Positions 10,966-21,695 of a stretch of 64,000 nt of DNA are shown here, in pieces. The DNA is from Pezizomycotina sp. ARF18 (lineage: Eukaryota > Ascomycota), in contig AZLU01000033.1 of assembly GCA_002224055.1 (NCBI GenBank), positions 62,001-126,000 on the forward strand, given 5' to 3'. A program made the position numbers and the translations under genes. The notes under the pieces are model-generated. The model worked only from the letters and a program-made list of their open reading frames with translations. It ran no database searches and was not told where the DNA came from. How positions within the stretch are numbered: the first letter of the stretch is position 1; the number at the start of each line of letters is the position of its first letter.

Positions 10966-13900
10966 ATGGTGTCGGAGGAAGATGGCTATGAGTTTCTTAC
11001 GCTCATGCGCTCTGGGAACAGTAAGCTACCCTTCACTCATCCCTATGCGCTCGCCGGGCGGCCAACCACCCCCTTAACCCTGCCGAGGTTTTCTGGGATC
11101 CTCCCTCGCTGACCCTTTTTGCTACAATTTAGAGGATGAAGTAAAGACCCAGCGTGTCCAGTCACTGAAGAACTCGATCAAGCGCGATGATCCTATCGAC
11201 GCTTGGAGCATACCGCCACTCTTTTCCGCGCTGCGCATAGGCGTCTCATCGTCTAACAACAACCTCTACCAACATTCCTTCAGCTGCCTCGGCCACCTAA
11301 TCAAGCGCGTCAGAAACCAAGATGCCCTCAGCTCCGTAAACAAACCGCCGAACTCTTGCCGTTGTTCGTTGATAGGATGGGTGATAGCAAGGACAAAATC
11401 CGGGAGCTGGCCGTGAACCCCTTAGTCGACCTCTGGCAGGTTTCGCCGGCCGAAGTCGAACGAGCGATCAAGGAGAGCGGGCTCGGTAACAAAACCCGAA
11501 GGTCAAGGAAACCAGCCTCGAATGGCTAAGCCGAATCCACTCGCTCGGTATGTCCTTGTCTATCAAGCCGTACACCGCGATCCTTGTCGCACTATTAGAG
11601 GACGCCAACGATGGAGTTCGAGAAAAGGCGAAATACGTAGTGGTGGATCTCTTCAGGTTTGTGTCCGCTGAGAAAATTATCTGAAATTAGAATATCCTTC
11701 CGTCTTTTATTTTATGAGGCGATAGTTAGCGAGATATCCTTATTGTTATAAATGATAAACAAGCTAATAGCCTCGACCCCTTATCATTAGAGATGCTTCT
11801 GATCCTGCCAAAGCGGATCTGAAAAGATCGTTACAGAACCACGGTGTCCGGAAAACTATTACCAATTTCATAGTAAGCCAAATCACGGATACGGAATTCA
11901 GAGGGTCTGTTAGGAGCGTTGCGAGCAGTGAGGACATTGGTGCACACATCAAAACGGAGTCGACAAAGGCATCCGCCCGAGGCGCTCCAGCACCAGCCCA
12001 GTCCAGCGTCTCAAACGTAGATGCGCCCCTTCATATCTATCTTCTCTGTCTGGTGTAGATATGGAGGACATTAAACCCTCGTACATAAACACAAATCGAG
12101 AGCTTGAGGGTATTCTGGCTGGTATGCTTCCGGATTTCGAGGGTAGGGAGTCTGAGCAGAACTGGGCAGCCCGCGAGAAGAACGTTCTCAAGCTGAGAGA
12201 GTTAGTCCGCGGAAACGCTCCAAATGAATTCCAGCACACCTTCCTGATCGGCATAAAGAGTCTCACGGATGGTATCATCAAGGCGATGACTTCGCTGAGA
12301 ACCAAGCTTGCGACCAGTGGTTGCCAACTCATCAAGGACCTCGCCATCACATGTGGTCCCGGAATGGACCCAATGGTCGATATCATGCTGCCAGCTCTTA
12401 TCAAATTGTGCGCTGGAACCAAAAAGATCACTGCAGAGGCTGGACAGGTTACTACGGCGGTTATGATATCTCACGTTTCGTACCACAACAAGGTTGCGAA
12501 TCAAATCTGGCTTGCGTGTCAAGACAAGAATGTTCAACCTCGACTCTACGCAACTGGCTGGGTGCGGGCGTTCTTAGAGGCACACGCCAACCAGAGAGCT
12601 CAAATCGAACATGGCGAAGGAATCCTTACAATCGAAAAATCCATTAAAAGAGGCCTAGCGGACGCGAACCCGGGAGTTAGAGAAGGGATGCGCATTACCT
12701 TTTGGAAATTCCACGGCTTATGGCCGGAACGGGGTGAAGCGTACGTAGTTTTCTTTTTCTTTGATATTTTACAACCCCTTCCTATGTTTAAGGTCTAACA
12801 AGTCGGCGAAATAGTATTTTCGAAGCTCAAGATGCAAATACGCAAAAGCTCTTGCAAAGAGACAACCCTAACGGCAAAAGTGCTACCAAGGTGGCTATCA
12901 AGCCCATTGTACAGGCCAGGAGCGCCGGCGCCGCTGCTGGGCTACGCGTCCGTCAATTAAAGAGCAGATATTAGCAGCCAGACGCAAGGAGCAGGCTTTG
13001 CAGCAGCAGCAACAGCAGCTGGAGGCAGCTACTCCTGTCATCAGTGTGCCTGCCGTGGAGAAGACCGGTTTATCGTCCGCTCCTATGCGACCCCAACGGC
13101 CGATGCGAGCAAAGACGCAAATGCCGCCGCCTGAACCTCGGAGACCTGACTCGGCCAGTAGCAACGGCGAGAATCCTAATGCAGGGCTATTGGGGGCCAG
13201 AGCTACCAGCCCGTCCTCCTCTACAGCGAAGTCAGCAGTTACGTCACCCTCAACAACAGCTCAAAACAGAGGATTTCGCTCGCCCCAATGTCTCCGGCTT
13301 CGCTCAAGTCTTTCCGTGTTCCCAGTCGGAATAGTCCGCTGTCCGGGAGTAGGAAACTCACCATTTTGGAACAGCTCAACCATGCAGACCCAAAGGTTCG
13401 AGTAGAAGGTGTGATTACCGTGAACTGTCTGTTGGCGAAGCGGATGCCGCCGAACCACGAGACTGGAACGAAACTACCCACTTTCCCTTCACAGGAGCAC
13501 CTACGCGCGGCTTTAACAAAATTGCTGAACGACCCGCAGCAGGAAGTGGTAGAAGCAGTGATAGCCCCTGAGATTCTGAAGGAAATGACGGCATTCATAC
13601 CTTTCGAACAGCTGGTCCCGAAGGTCCTTCTGCATTGCGAACCTGATACGCAGCATCTACAATCCGACCCGTCTTCAAGCTTAGTCGTTCTCAAAGAGTT
13701 GTTATCGAACGTCGATGCCGCAGAACTTCTCTTCCGCGTAATAAGCAGCATGGGCCAGTCGGCCCTGCGTCTCGTAAAATTCTGCCGGCCGGACAATCCT
13801 TCACGACTACACAGCGACGGAGAATACTTCACGGTGCTCTTATATGGATGACGGAGGTTGTGAACGCTTTTCTGAACGGAGCACCTAACGAGTTTCTCCA

Positions 13901-15519
13901 AGACCAGAATACTTACCGACTTTTCGTGAACCGGTTGATCGCGCTCGTGACCACGGCGAAAGAGCCCAATGTGATCCCCCTCGCAAATTTGCTGAAGGCC
14001 ATGCAACAGATGGACGAGGTTTTCTTCGGCAAGATACTGGGGACATTTGACAGTCTCACCCAACGGAATTGCAAAGGGCTTGGGTATGAGCGACGAGCAG
14101 CAAAATCGTCCAAGAACGGCGGAGGAGCAAGTCGCTGCTGTCGAGCAGGTGCTCGGCGGCATACCCGACATTTCCGTACCATGATGCTTCCGCCTCCCCG
14201 GCCCGGGGCACAGATTCCGGATACGCCCGCTTCATTGAGGCACGAGTACTTTAATATTGGCGCCGACGAGGAGTTGACTATGATCAACCCCGTATCCGCT
14301 TTGCCATTGCCGCCGCTTCTTCCAAGAGCACCCCGCCCACCGCTGAGGAGGAGGAAGCACGGGCGATCCAACTTCCCGAGAGTACTCCTGATGAGATTCC
14401 TGATCTTCTTAGAGAGACTAAGAGGCGACAGCCAGCGCCAGAACAGGATTCATCCATTAAAGTATACCAAGACCCGACACAGCAACGAACGGAACTCAGG
14501 GTCCTATGGCACCGCCACCAATGCCCACCAAGCCAAGATCAAAAGGTAACATTGCGCATAACCTTTTTGAAATCTATCAATCCTAATGCTTGTTATCTTT
14601 CCATTTTTATACCTATACTAACTTCCTGGGTATCCAAAGCAGGCACGGCGAAACCGCTCGAGCAACAAATTAGGACGCTAAATAACCTGCTGCGAAGGCT
14701 GAAAATTAAGGATATCGACACGCACGGTCTTCGTAAACTTGCTGGCGTGATCCGCGACAACCCTATCAGAAGCGCTTTGCAAGAGCACAATGGGGACTCG
14801 ATCGTTCACAACGATATATGGGACAATGGCCGGACATTTGAGGATTTGTTAGAGCTGTGTTAACGTTCTTGAACGACGGAACTGTAAGTTTGCCTCCAAT
14901 GTGTATATGCAATAAACGTCTTAAAGGAGAAATTTTTGTACTAACTAAGTCTCTTATTATTTACTTAACAGAGGGACCCTGAAGCCGTAGCAGACGTCCG
15001 AGCTCAGGCTCTCTCAGTGCTCAAGCAGCTAGTAAACAAGGCCTCGCCTTACTTCCGCAACCATGAGGTCGATGTATTCAGCACCCTCATTCAGCTGCGC
15101 GGCTACTACCCGACGCAGTCGCTCGTCAGCACGAGCATTGAAGAGGTAGCCGAAGACTTCATCCCATCGCCGGACCGTCTCCTTCCATTTCCTCCATCGT
15201 GTCCATCCTAGCGCAGGATGACCGCGAGCATAACTTCTTGAAGGGCCAGAGCTGGTGCCTCGCCCTCTCGACTCTTTCGCAGCTGATACGGACCGCGAAA
15301 CCGTCGGCTCTGCCCGAAGCCCGCTGGCAGGATCTCGGTGCCGTGGCCGTCAAGGCCCTCGAGGACGAGGATCCGGAGATCAGGAGGAGCTGCACGAACA
15401 TGTGCGTCGTCATGCAGAAGAGGATCGGGGATCAAGATAAGTTCTTTGATAAGTACATGAGTGGTTTGGATGAAGGGCACCGGAATCTCTTGACCTATTA
15501 CTTCGCTAGGGGCTTATGA
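10966..15519 (+). CDS. STU1: CLASP-family microtubule-associated protein (Stu1)
   Basis: TOG-array protein that binds tubulin and stabilises spindle and cortical microtubules. The start is ATG 10966 (MVSEEDGYEFLTLMRSGN); intron 11021-11132 leads to KDEVKTQRVQSLKNSIKRDD and WSIPPLFSALRIGVSSSNNN, the N-terminal TOG. The CLASP_N domain is unmistakable at 12061-12750: SEQNWAAREKNVLKLRELVR, FLIGIKSLTDGIIKAMTSLR, LATSGCQLIKDLAITCGPGM, RGLADANPGVREGMRITFWK. A Ser/Pro/Gln-rich basic linker with a poly-Gln patch (about 12996-13025) follows, then further HEAT/TOG segments (LNHADPKVRVEGVITVNCLL; LLNDPQQEVVEAV) and a C-terminal HEAT block (LEDEDPEIRRSCTNMCVVMQ) ending LLTYYFARGL. Introns lie near 11658-11790, 12740-12812, 14546-14640 and 14884-14970. 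Several one-base frame breaks occur. Size and order match fungal Stu1. Confidence 0.9.
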
Positions 15520-16321
15520 CAGTGGCTATAAACCCCTATGATTTTATTTGTTAAAAATTCCCTTCGAAAAACATTACTTCAACTCTTATATTAGTCTTTT
15601 AATACCTTACCGTACCCACAGAATGCTTCGGGCTTTTACCGTCGGGCCATATGCATTTTTTCTCCCTTTTGTTACTCAGCGCTTATTATACGGGAGCGCT
15701 TTACTTGTCCTGCGCTGTTTTTCTTTATTATTTCGTTCCTTTCCTTTTTTTATCCTTCCTCTTTTCCTCCTTTCATCCATCAAAAACTTGTACTTCGTAG
15801 TGAACTTTTTTTAATTTTTGTCCCTTTTCATCGTCATCAGAAATCATAAAATAAAAGTAGGTTGTTAGACTCTTTTCACAAAAACGCAAAATATTTATAT
15901 GTGTATAATACTCCTGCTTCTCTTCTGAAGGCGTTTTTTTTTTTTTTTTTCCCGCAAAAATGAATCATTACTACCAGTTTCTTACAGAGATAGTCTAAGC
16001 TCGCTCGGAGTGAACTTGTGGATATATATACCTGATTAATAGTCGTTATCATAAAACGTTAATGAATTTTACTTACAGCACTGATAGTTTTGCGTAGGAG
16101 GCTTAACATTAGTCCTGTCTCTATCATTATTCTAAGAAACTGTGCTTTTTCGGGATCATATACTAATTGCAAGGGGAAGCCAATAGACATGAATGCAAGA
16201 AAGCTTTCCGTCGCTCTCCCTAGAAATAAAGAAAGCGAAGGTTTATCAAATTACTAAACACCGCTATTCCGTCTCTCTTCCTCTTGTATAAACATTAGTC
16301 GGCCTTTATCCTCTCCTTTTT
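15520..16321. other. Convergent intergenic spacer
   Basis: AT- and pyrimidine-rich spacer between the 3' ends of STU1 and the TPS3-like gene, with a T-run near 15935-15950. The small open frame at 15548-15814 is a leucine/phenylalanine-rich reading of T-rich DNA and is not supported as a gene. Confidence 0.6.
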
Positions 16322-19300
16322 CTACTTGAATTTCGTAATCCTTTGCAGCGCCGACAGCAAACCCGTAGGTCCCTGCGTCAACGTCGAGGTAGCCTCTGTA
16401 TTCTTCGACCCGACGCAGACGGTGAAAACATCCGGCACGGTCTTCTGGTCCGCGAGGCCGTTAGCCCACGTGAACACGGATCGTCCTCCCTGCTATCACC
16501 CGCGACGAACATGAAATCCGGTTACCCAGGGCTCCCCCTCCGAATCCTTCTCCTGGTCGCGGATCAAACCCAAAACGTGCTCTGCCGCCGTCGCTTTGGT
16601 CACGTTCTGCGGTTCCACGACGACGGCCTTCTCGAGCGGGACGGCGTGGACGTGCTGGCTCTCCGAGGAGTCGTTGACGTGGTTCGCGCAGTCGCCGGCC
16701 TGGCGTACGGCCTGCTGCGCGTCCTCGGCTTTTTCCAGGTGGAAGACAAAGGAGCAGTGGCGCTTTTCGATCCACGCTCCGGGAGTGCGTTCGCGGTAGT
16801 ACTCGAGGATGTCGCCGATGCTTTGCTTCCAGGTTAGCGTGGACTGCTCGACCAGTTCGATCCAAGTGTCGGCATTTCGTGGTCTGATGAAGCAGCCGTT
16901 TCTCAGCTATCAGACCTAGACCGGCGACGAGAGCGAAGAGGCGCTCTAGTTCCTAGATATGGGGAAGATTATGGATGAGTTCCTCTGCTGCAGCTGCGAG
17001 ATACTAGTAGGGAAAGAAAATGGGAATTTGGTTACATACCTCCGGTTTCCGGCTGCTCATGACGTACACCTGATTCCGAGGGTCGAGCAACAGGTCGTTC
17101 AGGGCATCTATAACTCTCTGCGGACTTGTCAAGACAACATCGTTCACGTTACCCCAGACGGCCAGCGTATCTTCAAAGTCCAAGAAGAACAACCTCTTAT
17201 CCGCATTCGCGTAGGCGTTACCAACGTTGTTGAGGGACAATCTCGGGACAGATATGTTACCCTCCTCTGCTCCTCGAGCCACGAACGCTGGAGTGAACCA
17301 ATGAACGATATGACCCAGTGTGCGGCCGTGCTTTGCATAACGTCGCCATACATCTTCTCCCAGCGCGTCTTGCGCTCGTCGTCTGGCATCTCGAGGGCCT
17401 GCTTTATGGCGTCCGCGCACTGCTGGTAGTCCCAAGGGTTGACGTTGATGTCAGCCAGCGAAAGCGCAGAAGAACCCGTAAATTCGCTCAAGATCAACGG
17501 CGAGTGCTTTTCGTCCTGGCAGAAGACAAACTCGTGGCAGGTTAGATTCATGCCTTCGCGGAGGGTGGTCGTAACAAGGCAATCGGCGGCCGTCAGAAGC
17601 GCTAGATATTGCGAGTAGCTGATGTCCTGCTGTAAATATACTACCGGTTGGTGTTGCAGGCTGCTCGCCATCGAGTTTATGCGCGAGACGATATTGAGTA
17701 CGTTTCCGGCGAGGTCCGACTTTCCGTTATTTGTAGTATGGCCACTTGAATTAATACGCACTATGGGGCGAGAGAATGTACATAGTTAGTCCATATGGTC
17801 GGATAGTAGATGGCAAAGATTTGCCCTCCAGCGGGAATGTTCTTGCCTTGTCTTTCCATTCTGGATATTTTCGTAAGAAGAGCTCATAAGCCAGCATCTT
17901 TTGACGGACACCTCTGACATGGTCAAGCTATTTTGTCAAGTTAGCAAGCGTTACAATGCAGACTTATGTGTAATAATAAGCATAAGTAATTCATTTTTTC
18001 ACCTTATCGCGGGCTACGAGGACTTTCTTGTCGCCGTAACGATCCCTTGATCTTTACCCATTCATCCACCTCGGGGTTTTCGCGCTCCTGAGATAATATC
18101 ACCGGATCGATACCTATCGCCGTGCTCACTACACTACGAACCGATCTTCCAGATGCACGCCCGTGGGGAGGGCTTCGGCGAGAAGAATCCTGTTGCACGT
18201 TTGCAGGAAATGCCGAGTATACTCCTCGTTTTGGAAGCCTACAAGATTCGCACCCAAATTCCCTCCAATAGCTCCTTTCTGACTGCAAGACATCGGAACA
18301 CCTCCGAAGACGGGAAGCAACGTGCAGGAAGAACCCGATCATAGCATCCGGAATCTTATCACGGACCAGCTTCGGCACCAGCAGCAGGTGGTAATCGTTG
18401 ACCCAAATTATGTCCCCTTTCTTGTAATTGCTCACAATCTTGTCTGCGAATGCCTGGTTCAGCGCCAAGTAGTATATCCACGAATGGTCCTCGTACGCCT
18501 TGCTCTTCGGGTTGTCGGGTATCTGGTAGTGGAAAACCGGCCAAAGGATTTGCTTGCAAAAATGGTTGTAATGGCCGTCGAAATCAGAATCCTTGCAATA
18601 CACCGTGAGGCAGTCGTGGTCATCGCGTAGCTTGTCTTCGATCGCCGTCTTCTTGCTCTCCGCGAGAACATCGGTGGGCATCCCCAAAGTGCCAACCCAT
18701 ATTATTCATCAACACCTTTAGCTTCTTGTGCTGCGCGAATAGCGTTCCTTAAACCGCCGTTGCCGCGCTGGGCTGGTTCCACCGACCAGGAAGCCTCCGC
18801 AAACAGCTTCGCCTGATCCTGCTGGTTAGCCGCCAGCTTCTTCGTTGTCCTCGGAAGTACAAATGCCTTGGGGGCACCCGAAACCGTAAGTTCTTCCGAC
18901 TTTTCGTCGGCGGCCGGACTTTGAGGATGGACGTAGGCGGAGGAGATTCGGCCTGGAATGGGGTTGCGTGAGTGTTTTTTTGAACGTGTCGCCGATTGCG
19001 GAGACGACCTTGCTTGTCGTCTTCAGGAAGATGTTACTCTCACTTGAGGATTCGCCTCCCGGGTGTGTGGAGGCGTGGCCACGAGGGATTCGACCTTTGA
19101 CGCCGTCTTGCCAGCTAGCGATTGAAGCAAGTTGGGGACCGGTGCGGTTGCATCGTAGGTGGAGGGTCTCCGACTGAGCGCATCTGCCGGTACAGCAGCA
19201 ATGCCGTCATCTTCCTTGGCAACAACGTTGAAGTCGATAGTATGTGGCAGATAGCTTTTCCATGAATGAAACCACATTAGCATAACAGTTGCGACAAATA

Positions 19301-19363
19301 ATTGGAGCCAGTGACATGAGAGTGTGAGTTGAATACTTACAGAGATGCAATGAATAGCGTCAT
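16322..19363 (-). CDS. TPS3: Trehalose-6-phosphate synthase complex regulatory subunit (TPS3/TSL1 type)
   Basis: Large non-catalytic partner of Tps1/Tps2 in trehalose synthesis. The start is ATG at 19361-19363: MTLFIASL, an intron, then SYLPHTIDFNVVAKEDDGIA and a Ser/Pro-rich N-terminal extension. The GT20 synthase-like domain follows: NPKSKAYEDHSWIYYLALNQ, KGDIIWVNDYHLLLVPKLVR, IGFFLHVA, SQYLALLTAADCLVTTTLRE and GMNLTCHEFVFCQDEKHSPL. The phosphatase-like HAD domain opens RLFFLDFEDTLAVWGNV, where the family motif DxDxT is DFEDT, continues VYVMSSRKPE, and ends TVCVGSKNTEATSTL and LLSALQRITKFK before TAG at 16322. The degraded HAD motif, with Ser in the usual GDDRxD site (GDSREDD), favours a TPS3/TSL1 subunit over the active phosphatase TPS2. 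Introns lie near 17762-17860, 17930-18002 and 19272-19340; frame breaks occur throughout. Confidence 0.85.
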
Positions 19364-19930
19364 GGTGGATTAATTGAAGCTCTGATGGCTGTTATAATTA
19401 AAAGAGAGTATGGCGATTGGGCGATAAGGGTCACCCGGATTATTTCGTAGCTACTTCTAATGAATCGTAGTATTGCCGTTAGAGAGCTACTACTTTACCT
19501 AAACAGATCGGCTTTTAAGGAAACCAATACACAAGGCCGGACTAGCACAGAGGTAAGCAAGCTAGCGCTTACCCAAATATTTAACTCAAGCGGGATTTGA
19601 TACTATTGAGGGAATAAAGGTTGATTTCACCACAATTGCGTAACTCGCACCTTGAGTGATATGTGCTTGGCTTCTCCCAGAGGGCGCCAAATGCAGCTTG
19701 ATCTACCAGTTAAAACTCTCCTCAACGGAACGGAATATAACTCGAAGGGAGATTTTTACTGCTAATGTAAAAGGAATTTGATAGATCAAGGAAAAAAGGG
19801 GGGGTTTTTTTTCTTTCAAGGACGTGTATAAGTTTAGAGGGAAAAATTATTATATCCTTAGTAAGTATATATCTTATCTGAATTTTTTTTATTTATTTTT
19901 TTTTAAAAGCCGTTGGGGGAATTTCGAATG

Positions 19931-20021
19931 TTTTTTTTTTTTTTTTTTTTTTTAATGGGTGAGGTGTGGATGGCGGGGCGGTTTTCTCTGCCTCCATCCT
20001 CTTTTTTTTTTTTTTTTTTTT
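19931..20021. repeat. Two long T homopolymers (T23 and T20)
   Basis: 23 T at 19931-19953 and 20 T at 20002-20021, separated by a short GC-richer linker. Confidence 0.9.
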
Positions 20022-20739
20022 CCTCCCTGCAACTATGATGACATGATTTATATTCATACCTAATAGCTAAGTACTTAGTACTTTCATTCGGCTTACTTAC
20101 TTACTACTGTGAAAAAGGAGCGAACAATCGGGATATCGAATTGCTTGCTCAATTACTTACTTTTCAGAGCTGGTGGGACTAATTTTGATATTTTGTTCCA
20201 GCAACATCGTAGTGATATCATATCGCCTACTTATTATTATTATTATTACTTTAGGTTTAAATAAACGGCCTGTCTCCTCAATATCGAACAATCATTGAGA
20301 TGGGTATTCAACTGAGATCAGACAACACCAACCTTTAAAGGGTAAAACCTCTCTATTGCTACACCCACAAGCTATGGGTTCTTAAAAGCTTTTCGGCGGT
20401 TAGCCCTTTTTCTTTCTTTCTTTCTTTTTTTCTTTTTATCCCTTCCCTTCCGTTCTGGTTTTGTGGTTCGTCATTTGAAGATCGTTGGTTTCGCTACCAA
20501 TCACCGCAGGCGCTTTATCCCCTTTATCCCTCCTTTGGATGAAACCGATTTGAATGGGCGACATTGCCGCGACAATGACGTAGTTATCAAAAAAGAAGGG
20601 GAAAAGAAAAAGAAAAAAAAATCAAAAAAAAAAAAATCACGATTTCAACGACAAAATAGAAAAAAACCTACACGGTCTAAAGTATTCTTTTTTTTTTTTT
20701 ATCATTTTGTTTCCCGCATTAGCAAGGTGGCAAGTTATT

Positions 20740-20764
20740 GTTTGTTTGTTTGTTTGTTTGTTTT
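20740..20764. repeat. (GTTT)n microsatellite
   Basis: Six GTTT units in tandem in the upstream region of EIS1. Confidence 0.9.
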
Positions 20765-20870
20765 TCTTTGCATGGGTTTCTTTCTTCGCATTTTCTTTTT
20801 AAACCCTCCTTCGTCGTCCCCCGCCATTTTCAGTGGTTGGTGTGTATTTTTTTGAAGAAACAATTGTAAC

Positions 20871-20931
20871 TTATTATTATTTATTATTATTATAAATACT
20901 ACTGTTACTCACTCCAAAATGATATGAGAGA

Positions 20932-20966
<35 letters not shown>

Positions 20967-20973
20967 TATTATT
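20871..20973. repeat. (TTA)n microsatellite pair
   Basis: Two TTA arrays (20871-20893 and 20932-20973) about 40 nt apart, probably expansions of the same motif. Confidence 0.85.
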
Positions 20974-21540
20974 CATCCTAAGGATTCTATCTATTACACT
21001 ACTTTATCTTACCTACTTACAAGGTAAACGGGTATTGATTGATATTAAGCAATCTCACCCTTGTCTCTACTTCTGCGAAGATAAGTATATCGATATTTAT
21101 ATCTTATTGAATAGCGGAGTTATTTGATTTCTATCCCAGAGAAGTCGCCAAATATTTGCTTCCTTTCTTTATTACCTAAGTACACAATCAAGATTCGGCG
21201 CCGACGCCACTAGATCCAAGTTGAGCAACACGCAGTTTTATATGGTGGTCCACAAGGGCAGCGCGAACAGCGTGCAGCAACGAGCAGCAAGGTACGACGA
21301 CGATAGCCTCACCCGAAGGCGTCGAAAGCAACAAAATACAAGAAAGTGGGTCCTGGACCAAGGCCTGTACGAGTACCCGTCGGAGCAAGAGTCGGGCGAG
21401 CTTGCAAAACACGACGGGAGCGGTTCTCCGATACCTCAAGCTTCTCTAGCCTCGCACAAAAAGGTTCATATCACTCAAGGACCCGCTATTACTCTGGCAC
21501 CAAAATATCTGCCGCTTTATCTTCGCGCAAACAGCGAAAC

Positions 21541-21664
21541 ATGTCGAGTGATATAGCTACCTCGCCCGTTGATAAGGTTGACGGTGCAGTCAATAGGAAG
21601 AACCTGTCTTCAGCTGGTAAGGCCACCAAATTGCCAATATTTTCTGTTGTTTTTATATACTAAG

Positions 21665-21695
<31 letters not shown>

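Larger units (their letters stand above)
19364..21540. promoter_or_regulatory. Divergent spacer of TPS3-like gene and EIS1, rich in simple repeats
   Basis: A 2.2-kb region between divergent genes. It has T-runs at 19931-19953 and 20002-20021, (TTTC)n at about 20409-20430, (TTTG)n at 20740-20764, and (TTA)n at 20871-20893 and 20932-20973. The last 300 nt before the EIS1 ATG carry an open frame (21221-21556) that overlaps the EIS1 start in another frame and most likely lies in the leader. An AGGGG word at about 19798 could act as a stress element for the trehalose gene, but it sits in a G-run and is weak evidence. Confidence 0.5.

Noticed and set aside
13239-14171. 310-residue open frame antisense to STU1
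   Set aside because: It lies opposite conserved CLASP coding sequence, is Ser/Cys/Arg-rich without domain features, and is explained by the codon bias of the sense strand.
21221-21556. 111-residue open frame upstream of EIS1
   Set aside because: It overlaps the EIS1 start in another frame, has no recognisable domain and no splice route into EIS1; treated as leader.
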